From contig RDXV01000007.1 in assembly GCA_004292695.1 (NCBI GenBank), forward strand, positions 1 to 62,456: a stretch of DNA of 62,456 bases. Direction: 5' to 3'. The DNA is from Nostocales cyanobacterium (lineage in GTDB: Bacteria; Cyanobacteriota; Cyanobacteriia; Cyanobacteriales; Nostocaceae). How positions within the stretch are numbered: the first letter of the stretch is position 1; each line of letters opens with the position of its first letter. The notes below the pieces were generated by a model. The model saw only the letters and a program-made list of their open reading frames with translations, did no database searches and was not told the origin of the DNA. Below are positions 26,436 through 34,872 of this stretch, in pieces. A program made the position numbers and the translations under genes.

Positions 26436-27770
26436 TTAAGAACGAATATAAGGACGTTCAAATTTAAGTTTTAATTTTTCAGCCGCAAATGCCAAACCGA
26501 AAGATAATAAAGATGTAAAAACAGCTATATTAGAAATAGGAGAATTATCTGTAATTATCGCTATAGCTGCTAAAATGATTCCTATAAATATGAAACCTTT
26601 TTTAGCTAGTTTTGTAGTTTGATAAGCTTGATAACAGGAACTACAAATTTTAGTATGTCTTTCAAATCTAGCTAATGAATGATTGTAAATTTCTTGACTT
26701 TGTAAATCACAATTAGTTAATTTTGAAGTTGTATAACCTTGATAAAAAGGTAAAGATGCACCATATTTATCTAACCATTTACGGTATTCAATAGACAAAG
26801 TATCAGAACTTTTTAGAGGTAAATATAACTCGTTTAAATTTTTATTTGCTCTTTCTATTTGTGATTGTACTCCCTGGGTGACTTGTATATCTTCTTCCAC
26901 TACTCGAATACGATAAAAATGGGAAAACCACCGGGGTTGTAGTTTTATTTTCCATGTTTCATAATTACGATAATATCTAGAAAGTACACGACATTTACCC
27001 CGATGTGTAGGAATAGAATAAAGTGCTAAACCTGTGATTAAACCTGGTTTTGGGAAGTCACATATTCTATAGAGAACTAAGTTAGGAGTAACAATGTCTA
27101 AATTAATCCAAATTGCGTTATCTTCTCTGGTATTTCTGTATTGACTTCTAATGATTTTTAGGGAACTTTCAATAATTCTAAATTCTAAAGGCTGGGCATT
27201 TTCTCGTTTACCATCAGAACCATCATGACTAATAGGAATATGTGCCGGATCAATGACGTTTTCAATAAAATAACTTTGATCATAGGGGCGTTCATACATG
27301 AAATCTATGGTAACAAATTGATCATCTTCTAAATCTGATAAAGTAGGAATACTTGCTTCTTGATGTTGTGATTTGTCTCCTAACCATACCCAAATAATTC
27401 CTTGTTTTTCTACTACTTGATAAGATTGAATACAGGCATTATGGGGAATTTTAGCATCTTTTGGTAACTGGGGAATATGTAAACACTTACCATCTTGATT
27501 AAATTGCCAACCATGATAAGGACACTCTATTTTACCATCAATAATTTTTCCATCTGAAAGTTTAGCTGCACGATGAGGACAAAAATCTTTTACACAACCA
27601 AATTCACCATTTTGATTTTTAAATAGTACCAATGGTTGATCATAAATAGAGAAACTATAGAGTTTTTCTGGTGTTAAATCTTGTAAAAATGTGACTGGAT
27701 ACCAACAGTTTTTCCAATCAAATTCTTTTTCTTGATCTGGTGTTATTTGGGTATTAGCAATAATAGTCAT
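26436..27770 (-). CDS. Rieske 2Fe-2S oxygenase of the pheophorbide a oxygenase type, membrane-anchored
   Basis: The 444-aa protein has a Rieske cluster site C64-P-H66 and C83-P-Y-H86 (DFCPHRAAKLSDG, IECPYHGWQFN). The mononuclear iron site is DPAHIPISH near residue 177. A PaO-type C-terminal domain follows, with an RHTKICSSCYQAYQ segment whose CxxC motif is a hallmark of the PaO/PTC52/Tic55 group. Two hydrophobic helices at the end (FIFIGIILAAIAIITDN, ISNIAVFTSLLSFGLAFAA) anchor it in the membrane. Substrate may be a chlorophyll breakdown product, carotenoid or other lipid-soluble ring compound; this is inference from family. It is convergent with hisS and divergent from the SnoaL-like gene. 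Confidence 0.88.
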   Translation of the reverse strand: MTIIANTQITPDQEKEFDWKNCWYPVTFLQDLTPEKLYSFSIYDQPLVLFKNQNGEFGCVKDFCPHRAAKLSDGKIIDGKIECPYHGWQFNQDGKCLHIPQLPKDAKIPHNACIQSYQVVEKQGIIWVWLGDKSQHQEASIPTLSDLEDDQFVTIDFMYERPYDQSYFIENVIDPAHIPISHDGSDGKRENAQPLEFRIIESSLKIIRSQYRNTREDNAIWINLDIVTPNLVLYRICDFPKPGLITGLALYSIPTHRGKCRVLSRYYRNYETWKIKLQPRWFSHFYRIRVVEEDIQVTQGVQSQIERANKNLNELYLPLKSSDTLSIEYRKWLDKYGASLPFYQGYTTSKLTNCDLQSQEIYNHSLARFERHTKICSSCYQAYQTTKLAKKGFIFIGIILAAIAIITDNSPISNIAVFTSLLSFGLAFAAEKLKLKFERPYIRS

Positions 27771-28109
27771 ATTTTGTGCTTATACTAATTTTGATCAATC
27801 TTTTAATCCCAAAACTATTCAGTGATTCTGACATCGCTTTAGTGATTAGTTTTATTAGTATAAGACAAATTTTCCATATCTAGTTAACAATTTGTAACTG
27901 TGGGGTGAGACACCTGATGGGTATAACACTACACCCTAGATTAGCAATGTTAACAATATAATTATATCTAATTGATTCCTTTGGCTAGGTATCAATATTG
28001 GAAGGCGATCGCACAACCATAGTATAACTATTTAAGTATAACTATCACGGAACTGCGGTCGCTTCTTTTTTTATTAGGTAATGGGTAATTTATAGTTTAT
28101 AATTAATTT
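27771..28109. other. Divergent promoter region, Rieske oxygenase / SnoaL-like gene
   Basis: No gene is present. It should hold both promoters. An octamer GCGATCGC (HIP1) lies near 28004 and a direct repeat of AGTATAACTAT occurs at about 28020-28047. No known operator was recognised. Confidence 0.5.
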
Positions 28110-28508
28110 ATGAATAACTCATCAGAACATACTTTAAAAATCGGTAAACAAGCATTTACTCATTTTAGTAATGGGTTAGAAACAGGTAACTGGCAAAACT
28201 TTTTAGATATGCTTACCGATGATTTTACCTTTTGGTTTCCAATGGGTAAATTTCATGGTTTAAACACAGGTAAAGAACGCGCTCAAGAATTTTTTGAATA
28301 TGTTTCTCAAGCATTTCAACCAGGTTTAAAAATTACCTCTTTGGATAATATTACTAACAATGAAAAAACAGTCGTCTTTGAATTTAAAGATGAAGGTAAC
28401 TTATTTGGAGAACCTTATAAAAATCGGGTTGCAGTTGCTTTTGATGTGCGTGGGGATAAAATTTGCAGCTATAGAGAATATTTTGGTAGTGATGGTAAAA
28501 CACATTAA
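28110..28508 (+). CDS. SnoaL-like / NTF2-fold protein (132 aa)
   Basis: A cone-shaped alpha+beta NTF2-like fold is indicated by an N-terminal helix (IGKQAFTHFSNGLETGNWQNF), the DDFTFWFPMGKFHGLNTGKERAQEFF segment split over two strands and a helix, FEFKDEGNLFGEPYKNRVAVAFDV, and a final strand with CSYREYFG. Such proteins are ketosteroid-isomerase-like enzymes or ligand-binding proteins; the active residues are not assignable. It has no signal peptide. It diverges from the PaO-type Rieske oxygenase, so a joint pathway is possible but unproven. Repeats follow the stop codon. Confidence 0.8.
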   Translation: MNNSSEHTLKIGKQAFTHFSNGLETGNWQNFLDMLTDDFTFWFPMGKFHGLNTGKERAQEFFEYVSQAFQPGLKITSLDNITNNEKTVVFEFKDEGNLFGEPYKNRVAVAFDVRGDKICSYREYFGSDGKTH

Positions 28509-28582
28509 TCAGTTATCAGTTATCAGTTATCAGTTATTACTGTTCACTGTTCACTGTTCACTGTCACCTGTCACCTGTCACC
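28507..28582. repeat. Three consecutive heptamer tracts (AGTTATC, ACTGTTC, CTGTCAC)
   Basis: Four copies of AGTTATC are followed by about three of ACTGTTC and three of CTGTCAC, showing stepwise heptamer drift within one tract. It lies between convergent genes. Confidence 0.9.
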
Positions 28583-28584
28583 TT

Positions 28585-29097
28585 TCAATTATTTAAACCA
28601 TTAACTTCTCTACATTTAACTTCTGCTGCTTGGTAAGCATCTAAATATTTTTGATCACCTAACATTACATCTCCATAATATTCATAGGGTGCATCACCAT
28701 AAATTGGTAAAGGATCATCTTCTGGATAATCTTCTTTTGATTCTTCAATTATTGCTTTTAGCTTTTTTACACTGATACTTTGAGCGGGAAAATACCAGAT
28801 ATTTTCTGCTTTTTTATTCAAGTGGGGAAATGTCGGATCAATAATTTTATCTTCTAATTCAATCCAGGCGTGTTCTAATGGTTTATATGGTTGACCAATG
28901 AACACTATAAAACCTTGAACATATTTTGCACCTTCTGTAGCTAAAACTGCTTTATAAGCATTATCAAAAGGTTTTTTAGCTTTACTTTTGGTATTTTCTG
29001 CAACTTGTTGAGACAGAGATTCATCCAATAACTTATTCATCTGGCAAATTATCATCCTGTAATTAACACTATTTCTATCATCTCTTAATTTTGGCAA
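28585..29097 (-). CDS. Hypothetical protein (up to 170 aa)
   Basis: I do not recognise the family. It is a soluble, acidic protein. The central segment KYVQGFIVFIGQPYKPLEHAW followed by IELEDKIIDPTF resembles the His/Asp arrangement of small transglutaminase-like or NlpC-type folds (HAW...DPT), but a catalytic Cys is not obvious, so this stays a guess. Candidate starts are 29097 (as listed), 29055 (MIICQM, preceded by ACAGG) and 29040 (MNKLLDESL); a start at 29055 or 29040 removes a low-quality N-terminus. The stop codon abuts a CTGTCAC repeat tract. Convergent with the SnoaL-like gene. Confidence 0.6.
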   Translation of the reverse strand: MPKLRDDRNSVNYRMIICQMNKLLDESLSQQVAENTKSKAKKPFDNAYKAVLATEGAKYVQGFIVFIGQPYKPLEHAWIELEDKIIDPTFPHLNKKAENIWYFPAQSISVKKLKAIIEESKEDYPEDDPLPIYGDAPYEYYGDVMLGDQKYLDAYQAAEVKCREVNGLNN

Positions 29098-29382
29098 TAT
29101 TACACAAATTTTTAGTTATGAGAAGATTATATAGGGTTTAGTGAAAAAGTCCAGCTATTCAGGCTATAAAGGATGATACAGATAGTTTAGATAATAATTG
29201 TGTACTATTGTATAGTATATTTGATATGATGTACCTCATCTAGATTTTTGTGATGTTTGTATTTTGTGTTCTTAATAATCAGATACTTCTTAATTACATA
29301 TTAATTACAAATTAACTAAATAATCAGGGTTTAGCATTGCCAAACCCCTCCAAAAATGATTAATTTTTGCAGAATATAATCC

Positions 29383-29985
29383 TTACTGCCAAACGTAAAT
29401 AAGGATAAATAAAATAATCCAGATAACATCAACAAAGTGCCAAAACAATGAAGTTGAATTAACACCAAAGTGACCATTATCGTAATTACCGGGAAGGAAA
29501 GAACGAATTAAAATGATTAATTGTAATAAAATCCCGGTGAGAACGTGCAAACCATGAAATCCTGTTAATAGGTAAAACATTCCACCATAAGTACCGGAAG
29601 TAAAACCAAATTCTAATTCACTCCATTCTAGATATTGACCATATAAGAAATAGCTACCCATTAACATTGTAGCTAACAGAAAGATCCGAAATCCTGCCAG
29701 GTTTTTCTTTTCTAGTTTCTTTTCTGCAAAGTAAATAACGAAGCTACTAGAAACTAGAACTATTGTGTTAATTGTTGGGGCTAATACTTCTAGTCCTTCT
29801 ACTCCTTCAGGTAGCCAGTTAGGGCTGGTAATTTTGTAGACTATATAGCCAGCAAAGAAACTTAAAAAGATGACGCTTTCTGATAGGAGAAAGACAATAA
29901 AACCAAACATTTTATTGCCTTCTTCGTCATGTTCGTGTTCATGGGCTACGTGATGTATTTCTTCTGGTTTGATGGAACTATCCAT
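29383..29985 (-). CDS. ctaE: Haem-copper oxidase subunit III (ARTO type)
   Basis: This 200-aa protein has five membrane helices typical of the short bacterial subunit III: MFGFIVFLLSESVIFLSFFAGYIVY, TINTIVLVSSSFVIYFAEKKLE, FRIFLLATMLMGSYFLYGQYL, GGMFYLLTGFHGLHVLTGILL and SLFWHFVDVIWIILFILIYVW. The segments are given in pieces of the visible sequence; the FHGLHV and WHFVDVIWI motifs are diagnostic. A His-rich start (EEIHHVAHEHEHDEEGN) is cytoplasmic. It is last in the minus-strand operon DUF2231-DUF2231-ctaC-ctaD-ctaE; a repeat-filled gap of 212 bases separates it from ctaD. Anabaena synonyms are coxC2/coxC3. Confidence 0.93.
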   Translation of the reverse strand: MDSSIKPEEIHHVAHEHEHDEEGNKMFGFIVFLLSESVIFLSFFAGYIVYKITSPNWLPEGVEGLEVLAPTINTIVLVSSSFVIYFAEKKLEKKNLAGFRIFLLATMLMGSYFLYGQYLEWSELEFGFTSGTYGGMFYLLTGFHGLHVLTGILLQLIILIRSFLPGNYDNGHFGVNSTSLFWHFVDVIWIILFILIYVWQ

Positions 29986-30045
29986 TGGTATTTTTCTCCT
30001 TTTGATGGGGGGAATAATTTTCAGTTAAGAATGGTTTTTTTACTT

Positions 30046-30072
30046 ACCGCAGAGGCGCAGAGTACGCAGGAG
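30046..30072. repeat. ACGCAGAGG-type degenerate repeat between ctaD and ctaE
   Basis: ACCGCAGAGGCGCAGAGTACGCAGGAG-like units (the tract is 27 bases), one of several dispersed copies of this family in the window. Confidence 0.7.
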
Positions 30073-30111
30073 TAAGAAAAAAAATCTAGTTTTTTAACTG
30101 AGTGAGGGAGA

Positions 30112-30176
30112 AGATACCCGACTTCTTTAATAATCTTTTCAATAAGTTGTGAATTGATCTTAGAAGTCAGGGATCT
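30112..30176. repeat. Hairpin repeat AGATCCCCGACTTCT, copy 2
   Basis: The arms AGATACCCGACTTCT and AGAAGTCAGGGATCT (two mismatches) are 35 bases apart. It lies between ctaD and ctaE of the terminal oxidase operon. Confidence 0.8.
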
Positions 30177-30197
30177 GGATATCGAATACTTACGTTT

Positions 30198-31868
30198 TTA
30201 TTCGGCTGTTTTTAGGGTTTGGGGTTCTAGGTTGGCGGTTAATGGTTCTGTTTTTCCGTAACCGTAGGGTTCGTTAATAATGATGGGAATTTCTTCAAAG
30301 TTTTCTACTGATGGGGGTGAAGAAATTAACCATTCTAAACCAATTGCCCGCCAAGGATTTGCAGGTGCTTTTTCACCTTGTAACCAGGAAATTAAGATGT
30401 TGAAAATGAAGGGTAAGGTGGACATTCCTAATAGAAATGAACCTAAACTAGCGACAACATTCCAGGTTGTGTATTCTGGTGCGTAGGAAGCAACCCGGCG
30501 TAACATCCCTTGCAAACCTAATGGGTGCATGGGTAAAAAGTTGAGATTTGTACCGACAAATGCTAACCAAAAATGTACTTTTCCCCAACCTTCGTTATAC
30601 ATTCTCCCTGTCATTTTGGGAAACCAATGATAGAGGGCTGCATACATTCCCATTGTCACTGTTCCGTAAAGAACATAATGGAAATGTCCGACTACAAAAT
30701 AGGTGTTGTTAACGTGAACATCTACTGGTACTGAGGAAAGCATGATTCCTGTAATTCCAGCAAATACGAACATAATTAAACCACCTAATGCAAATAACAT
30801 GGGTGTGTTTAATTTAATTTTTCCGCCCCAAATTGTTGCCACCCAAGCGAATACTTTGATGCCTGTGGGAACAGATACAAACATGGTTGTCACCATGAAT
30901 AATAACCGCATCCAACCAGGTGTTCCACTCACATACATATGGTGTACCCAAACAATGGCACTCACCACAGCAATTAACATTGAAGAAATGGCAACAACTT
31001 TATAACCAAATAATGGTTTGCGGGAATAAACGGGAAAAATTTCTGAAAAAATCCCGAAGATGGGCAGGATAATTACATAAACTGCGGGGTGGGAATAAAA
31101 CCAGAAATAATGTTGAAACATGACGGGGTTTCCGCCTTGGGTGGGGTCAAAAAATGCTGTTCCAACTGTTAAGTCAAATAGCAACATTACCGCCCCAGCG
31201 GTTAAAGCAGGAAGTCCAAATAATTGGATAATTTGAGCGCTAAATACTGCCCAAACAAACAAGGGCATTCTAAAAAATCCCATGCCGGGCGCTCGCATTT
31301 TGACGATGGTGGTAACGAAATTTACCGCACCCATGATAGAGGACACACCGGAAATAGCAACTGCTAATAACCAGAGAACTTGACCGTTAATTAAATTACC
31401 TGTGGGGTTTTGGGTACTGACGGGGGGATAAGCCCACCAACCAGCTTGGGCGGGGCCACCGGGTACAAAAAAGCTGGACATAAGGAGAATTCCCACCACA
31501 GGGACCATCCAAAATGCGGCGGCGTTGAGGCGAGGAAATGCCATATCTCGCGCCCCAATCATGATGGGTACGAGATAGTTTGCTAAACCCACAAGAGAGG
31601 GAAATGTCCACAGGAACAACATCACTGTTCCGTGCATGGTGAACATTCCGTTATAAACTGTGCGGTCAACTAAATCAGATTCTGGGGTGATTAATTCACC
31701 TCGTAAAATCATGGCAAAAATGCCACCAACGAGGAAGAAAATAAAAGAAGTAACGAGGTATTGAATACCGATTACTTTGTGGTCGGTACTAAAGGTGAAG
31801 TACGTTTTCCAGTGAGTTGGTGGTTCGTGATGAGATTCACCACCAAGATTAAGAGAAATATTTGTCAT
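30198..31868 (-). CDS. ctaD: Haem-copper oxidase subunit I, A2 type (ARTO)
   Basis: This 556-aa protein has 12 predicted helices and holds the catalytic centre. Haem/copper ligands are intact: MFTMHGTVMLFLW (haem His), FYSHPAVYVIILP (CuB His and cross-linked Tyr), WVHHMYVSG (two CuB His) and VVGHFHYVLYG (haem His pair). The Glu of the D-channel (HPEVY in mitochondrial-type enzymes) is replaced: the motif reads YSHPAVY, which defines the A2 subgroup of haem-copper oxidases. It pumps or consumes protons while reducing oxygen to water in the membrane. It lies 180 bases after ctaC, a gap filled by repeat material. Cyanobacterial synonyms are coxA or ctaDII. Confidence 0.96.
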   Translation of the reverse strand: MTNISLNLGGESHHEPPTHWKTYFTFSTDHKVIGIQYLVTSFIFFLVGGIFAMILRGELITPESDLVDRTVYNGMFTMHGTVMLFLWTFPSLVGLANYLVPIMIGARDMAFPRLNAAAFWMVPVVGILLMSSFFVPGGPAQAGWWAYPPVSTQNPTGNLINGQVLWLLAVAISGVSSIMGAVNFVTTIVKMRAPGMGFFRMPLFVWAVFSAQIIQLFGLPALTAGAVMLLFDLTVGTAFFDPTQGGNPVMFQHYFWFYSHPAVYVIILPIFGIFSEIFPVYSRKPLFGYKVVAISSMLIAVVSAIVWVHHMYVSGTPGWMRLLFMVTTMFVSVPTGIKVFAWVATIWGGKIKLNTPMLFALGGLIMFVFAGITGIMLSSVPVDVHVNNTYFVVGHFHYVLYGTVTMGMYAALYHWFPKMTGRMYNEGWGKVHFWLAFVGTNLNFLPMHPLGLQGMLRRVASYAPEYTTWNVVASLGSFLLGMSTLPFIFNILISWLQGEKAPANPWRAIGLEWLISSPPSVENFEEIPIIINEPYGYGKTEPLTANLEPQTLKTAE

Positions 31869-31900
31869 AGGATTTTAGATTTTTGAAAAAAGCTCACGTA

Positions 31901-32024
31901 AAAACGCAAAGGCGCAAAGGAAAAGAGAAAGAATTAATTAACCATCAAAACGAACGAAAAATATCTCCGAAAATTTCTTCTCTTCGTTTCTTCGTGTCTA
32001 CCCTGCGGGAACTGCTTCGCAGAA
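31901..32024. repeat. Repeat-derived spacer between ctaC and ctaD
   Basis: ACGCAAAGGCGCAAAGG units at 31904-31920 are followed, near 32000, by CCCTGCGGGAACTGCTTCGC, with a small hairpin CTGCG/CGCAG around 32002-32021. Both are dispersed-repeat sequences common in Nostocales intergenic DNA. Confidence 0.6.
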
Positions 32025-32048
32025 CGTGGTTGATTTCTTTCTCAATTT

Positions 32049-32981
32049 TTAACCAGGAAAATTCACTACTGGAGGTGCTGCGGGTTTAACGGTTGTCCAA
32101 CCAATTTCTGTCTCTTGGTTGTGATTTTGGGCGTATTCGATCACAGCCTGATTTGGGGCAACTGTGGGATTATGGCTGGCGGCTTTTTTCAACCAAACGT
32201 GATATTCTTCTGGTGATTCAACTACTACATTTGCTTGCATAGTTGCAAAATATGTCCCGCTATATTGAGAGTCAGTGAGGCGATATTTGCCAGGACGGGA
32301 AGGGGTAAATTCAAAGTCTATGGTTTCGCCAGGAACGATGTCTTGCTTAACACGAAATGCAGGAATATAAAAACCATGCAATACATCTTCTGATTGTAGA
32401 GCTAAACGAACTCGGCGATCGCTTGGTAAATGCAATTCTGTACTTGTAATTCCCTTTTCAGGATATTGGAAAACCCACGCCCATTGTTTAGCAACAACGT
32501 TAATTCTTTCTAGTTCTAGGGGTTCAGTTTCTGTTGGTTCTGGTGTGTCTGTTGCTTCGGCAAAGGCAGTTTGAATATGGATGGGGTTATGTAAATGTAG
32601 TAAATGGGATGGTCCTTGAATTCCCATTTGTTCATACACATCATAACTGTAACCAGCTATCCATAAAACCAACATGATAGGAATAGCTGTCCAAACCACT
32701 TCTAGGGTAATATTTCCTTCAATGTGTGGACCATCACTAAAGTCATATTCTCCCGCACGATGGAAGAAAACCGAATACAAAATTGCACAGGTTACACCTA
32801 GAAAAATAAACGCCCCAATGGTGACTAAAAAGCTAAATAAATCATCAACCAAATGTGATTCAGCGGCGGCTTGAGGAGGTAGCCAAGAATAGGCTTGTTG
32901 ACCGATGAAATAACTAGCAATTGTGATGATAGTTCCTAATGTCACCAAGAGGAAAAGATTGAAAACTAATCTCATGTTCAT
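32049..32981 (-). CDS. ctaC: Haem-copper oxidase subunit II lacking the CuA site (ARTO)
   Basis: This 310-aa protein has two N-terminal helices (FNLFLLVTLGTIITIASYFIG, FSFLVTIGAFIFLGVTCAILY) and a cupredoxin domain outside the membrane (about 165-280). The CuA loop of a normal cytochrome c oxidase carries two Cys, Glu, His and Met. Here the equivalent segment is RLTDSQYSGTYFATM: both Cys are replaced by Asp/Ser, the Glu by Gln and the His by Phe; only Met and the upstream His in VLHGFYIPAF remain. It therefore cannot bind CuA and is unlikely to take electrons from cytochrome c. This is the known hallmark of cyanobacterial alternate respiratory terminal oxidase (ctaCII / coxB3), thought to use quinol. 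Confidence 0.92.
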   Translation of the reverse strand: MNMRLVFNLFLLVTLGTIITIASYFIGQQAYSWLPPQAAAESHLVDDLFSFLVTIGAFIFLGVTCAILYSVFFHRAGEYDFSDGPHIEGNITLEVVWTAIPIMLVLWIAGYSYDVYEQMGIQGPSHLLHLHNPIHIQTAFAEATDTPEPTETEPLELERINVVAKQWAWVFQYPEKGITSTELHLPSDRRVRLALQSEDVLHGFYIPAFRVKQDIVPGETIDFEFTPSRPGKYRLTDSQYSGTYFATMQANVVVESPEEYHVWLKKAASHNPTVAPNQAVIEYAQNHNQETEIGWTTVKPAAPPVVNFPG

Positions 32982-32985
32982 AATT

Positions 32986-33113
32986 AGTCATTGGTCATTA
33001 GTTATTAGTCATTAGTCGTTAGTCGTTAGTCATTAGTCATTAGTTATTGGTGATAGATTTTTACAAATTACCCATTACCAATTCCCAATTACCTATTACC
33101 AATTACCAATTAC
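32986..33113. repeat. Tandem repeats between the DUF2231 gene and ctaC
   Basis: About eight units of TAGTCATTAG-type heptamers (ATTAGTC/GTTAGTC) are followed by a tract of ATTACCA heptamers up to the stop codon of the second DUF2231 gene. Confidence 0.9.
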
Positions 33114-33115
33114 CA

Positions 33116-33721
33116 TTACTTCAATACTGCGTTGATATCTTGTCCCGTTCTTAACAAGTTATCCGCTGTGTTATGTACACCAAATTCTGCTGCTAATTGC
33201 GCTCCTAATGTGCCGTGTAAATATAGCAATGCCATAATAAAAACTCCGGCAAAAATATAAATCCAGCGCACTTGCATATCTGAATCTTTGCAGGAAATAT
33301 AACGCTGCCATCCTCGCCAAAATGTCATTCCTGTCATTAAAGCTAGGAGAAAAACACCGCCGACACCATGCCACATCATGGTTTCCATTGCTTGCAAACC
33401 CCAAGAACTTTTTAAGTTAACTGGGGGAGTTGCTAACAACATTTCATAAAAACCTGCGGCAACTGTAAAAAATGTCACGATAGCGGCAGCTACCATGTTG
33501 TACCAACCAACTTCAAATAATTGGGCGCGTTCTACATTTAAACCCAAGGATTGAAATAACCATTTTTCAATGGGAAAAAGTACCGCAACTAAATCAAAGA
33601 TAATCCCAATGATGAATAATCCCAATGTTAGATGAACTAAGTTAGGATGAATCGGAATTGCATAGGGTAGTCCGTTTGCTCCCATTTGGGCGCTGACTTG
33701 ATCAATTAATTCTGAATTCAT
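33116..33721 (-). CDS. DUF2231 membrane protein B, oxidase operon (201 aa)
   Basis: The start is chosen at 33721 because its ATG overlaps the upstream stop as ATGA, the pattern of translational coupling; an in-frame ATG further up (33781) would overlap the upstream gene by 60 bases. Four hydrophobic helices are seen: LVHLTLGLFIIGIIFDLVAVL, WYNMVAAAIVTFFTVAAGFYE, MMWHGVGGVFLLALMTGMTF and IYIFAGVFIMALLYLHGTLGA. Conserved His residues (IPIHPNLVHL, MWHGVGG, LYLHGTLGA) match the DUF2231 family. The family is often found with quinol or cytochrome components; some members are suspected to bind haem, which the spaced His pairs would allow. Precise function is unknown. Confidence 0.85.
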   Translation of the reverse strand: MNSELIDQVSAQMGANGLPYAIPIHPNLVHLTLGLFIIGIIFDLVAVLFPIEKWLFQSLGLNVERAQLFEVGWYNMVAAAIVTFFTVAAGFYEMLLATPPVNLKSSWGLQAMETMMWHGVGGVFLLALMTGMTFWRGWQRYISCKDSDMQVRWIYIFAGVFIMALLYLHGTLGAQLAAEFGVHNTADNLLRTGQDINAVLK

Positions 33722-34218
33722 GGTAAAATTCCATCCTTTACGGCTTCCACAACTGGTACTGTGTGTATTCCATAAACCCACACTAATTCATCACCAAGAT
33801 AAACTTGAAAACCAACAATTATGGTGATAATTAAGGCAACTGCTAAATAATGAATTGGTAATCTTTGGGGATCACGACTGCGGAGTACATACCGCCAACC
33901 TGTGATAGCAGCAAAGATTCCTGATAATGACCAACCGATTAAGGTATGGTAATTTAAGACTGATTTAACAATGTTGTAAGGTTTAGCTAAACCTGCTTCA
34001 AATTGACCAAAAATAATGGCAATAAAAATGGAAACTGTGGCTACAAATAGATTCCAAAAACTGACTTCATAAAAGCGAGTTTTGCCAGTTAAAAAGCCAA
34101 TTAAATCACAGAAAAATGCAAACAATATCATTGCAATCACAAAGTGAACGATAATTGGATGCAGTGGATCTGGATATGGTAAATTATGATCATTCAACTT
34201 GGTTAAGGACTCTAGCAT
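33718..34218 (-). CDS. DUF2231 membrane protein A, first gene of the oxidase operon (166 aa)
   Basis: This is a four-helix membrane protein: IIVHFVIAMILFAFFCDLIGF, FWNLFVATVSIFIAIIFGQF, TLIGWSLSGIFAAITGWRYV and LAVALIITIIVGFQVYLGDEL. Conserved His positions are in PDPLHPIIVHF and NYHTLIGW, the DUF2231 hallmark. It is paralogous to the next gene, with which it overlaps by four bases (ATGA), so the two are translationally coupled and may form a heterodimer. As I recall, a pair of similar genes precedes the heterocyst cox3 locus in Anabaena PCC 7120. They could be an electron-input module that compensates for the missing CuA; this is inference. Confidence 0.87.
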   Translation of the reverse strand: MLESLTKLNDHNLPYPDPLHPIIVHFVIAMILFAFFCDLIGFLTGKTRFYEVSFWNLFVATVSIFIAIIFGQFEAGLAKPYNIVKSVLNYHTLIGWSLSGIFAAITGWRYVLRSRDPQRLPIHYLAVALIITIIVGFQVYLGDELVWVYGIHTVPVVEAVKDGILP

Positions 34219-34872
34219 TTAGTTCTCCTAGATGTATTTACTACTCCTCAAACAAACTTGTGTAATTACTCACTTTCTCCCTTAATATCACTGCTATTAA
34301 TCATTTATATCCATACTTTTTAGAACATTTATGTACTTTTATTCTGTTAATATGGCATCAGTTTGATGTTGATTAATAAATGATTTGTCAGCGATTTATA
34401 GGAATTGATTGGAGTGGGATTCATATACTGATGAAAATAGCCATAAACAGCAATTTGTGTGTAGCTCAATTAAATTGCTGCTCCGTAGCTGTTGAGGATT
34501 TTATTTACTCAAGCTATTCTTGAAGACTGAGTAAATTTTTATTAATTGTCAAAGAAACTAAAAGTAGAACTTTTAGAATGGTAGATAGCAAGGGGGCAAA
34601 TATAAGAATCGGATTATCCTGGCTTTCTGTAGATATTATGAAATAAAAAGAAAAGATTTGGATGTCTAGTAGTGTACATTTACGAATTATTACTTTGTTT
34701 TATAAATGACAGAAATTTATGTAATTTATGGTATGTCTAAAAACAGAAATGTTGTTAATAGGATTTTATTAATAAAAATTCTCAAGTTTGCAAAAATAAA
34801 CGCAGCAATACCAAAAATGACCTTAAACCCTCTTAACTTTGTGTCCTTTGCGTTCTTTGCGGTTCATTCATA
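34219..34872. other. Intergenic region upstream of the oxidase operon
   Basis: These 654 bases contain no convincing gene. The part below about 34450 should carry the oxidase operon promoter (minus strand). A consensus NtcA site (GTA-N8-TAC) was looked for and not found. Bases 34831-34867 are a reverse-complement copy of the ACGCAAAGG-type repeat, directly at the 3' end of holB. Confidence 0.55.

Noticed and set aside
34219-34872. NtcA consensus site for the oxidase operon
   Set aside because: Each GTA in the region was followed for N8-TAC and none matched.
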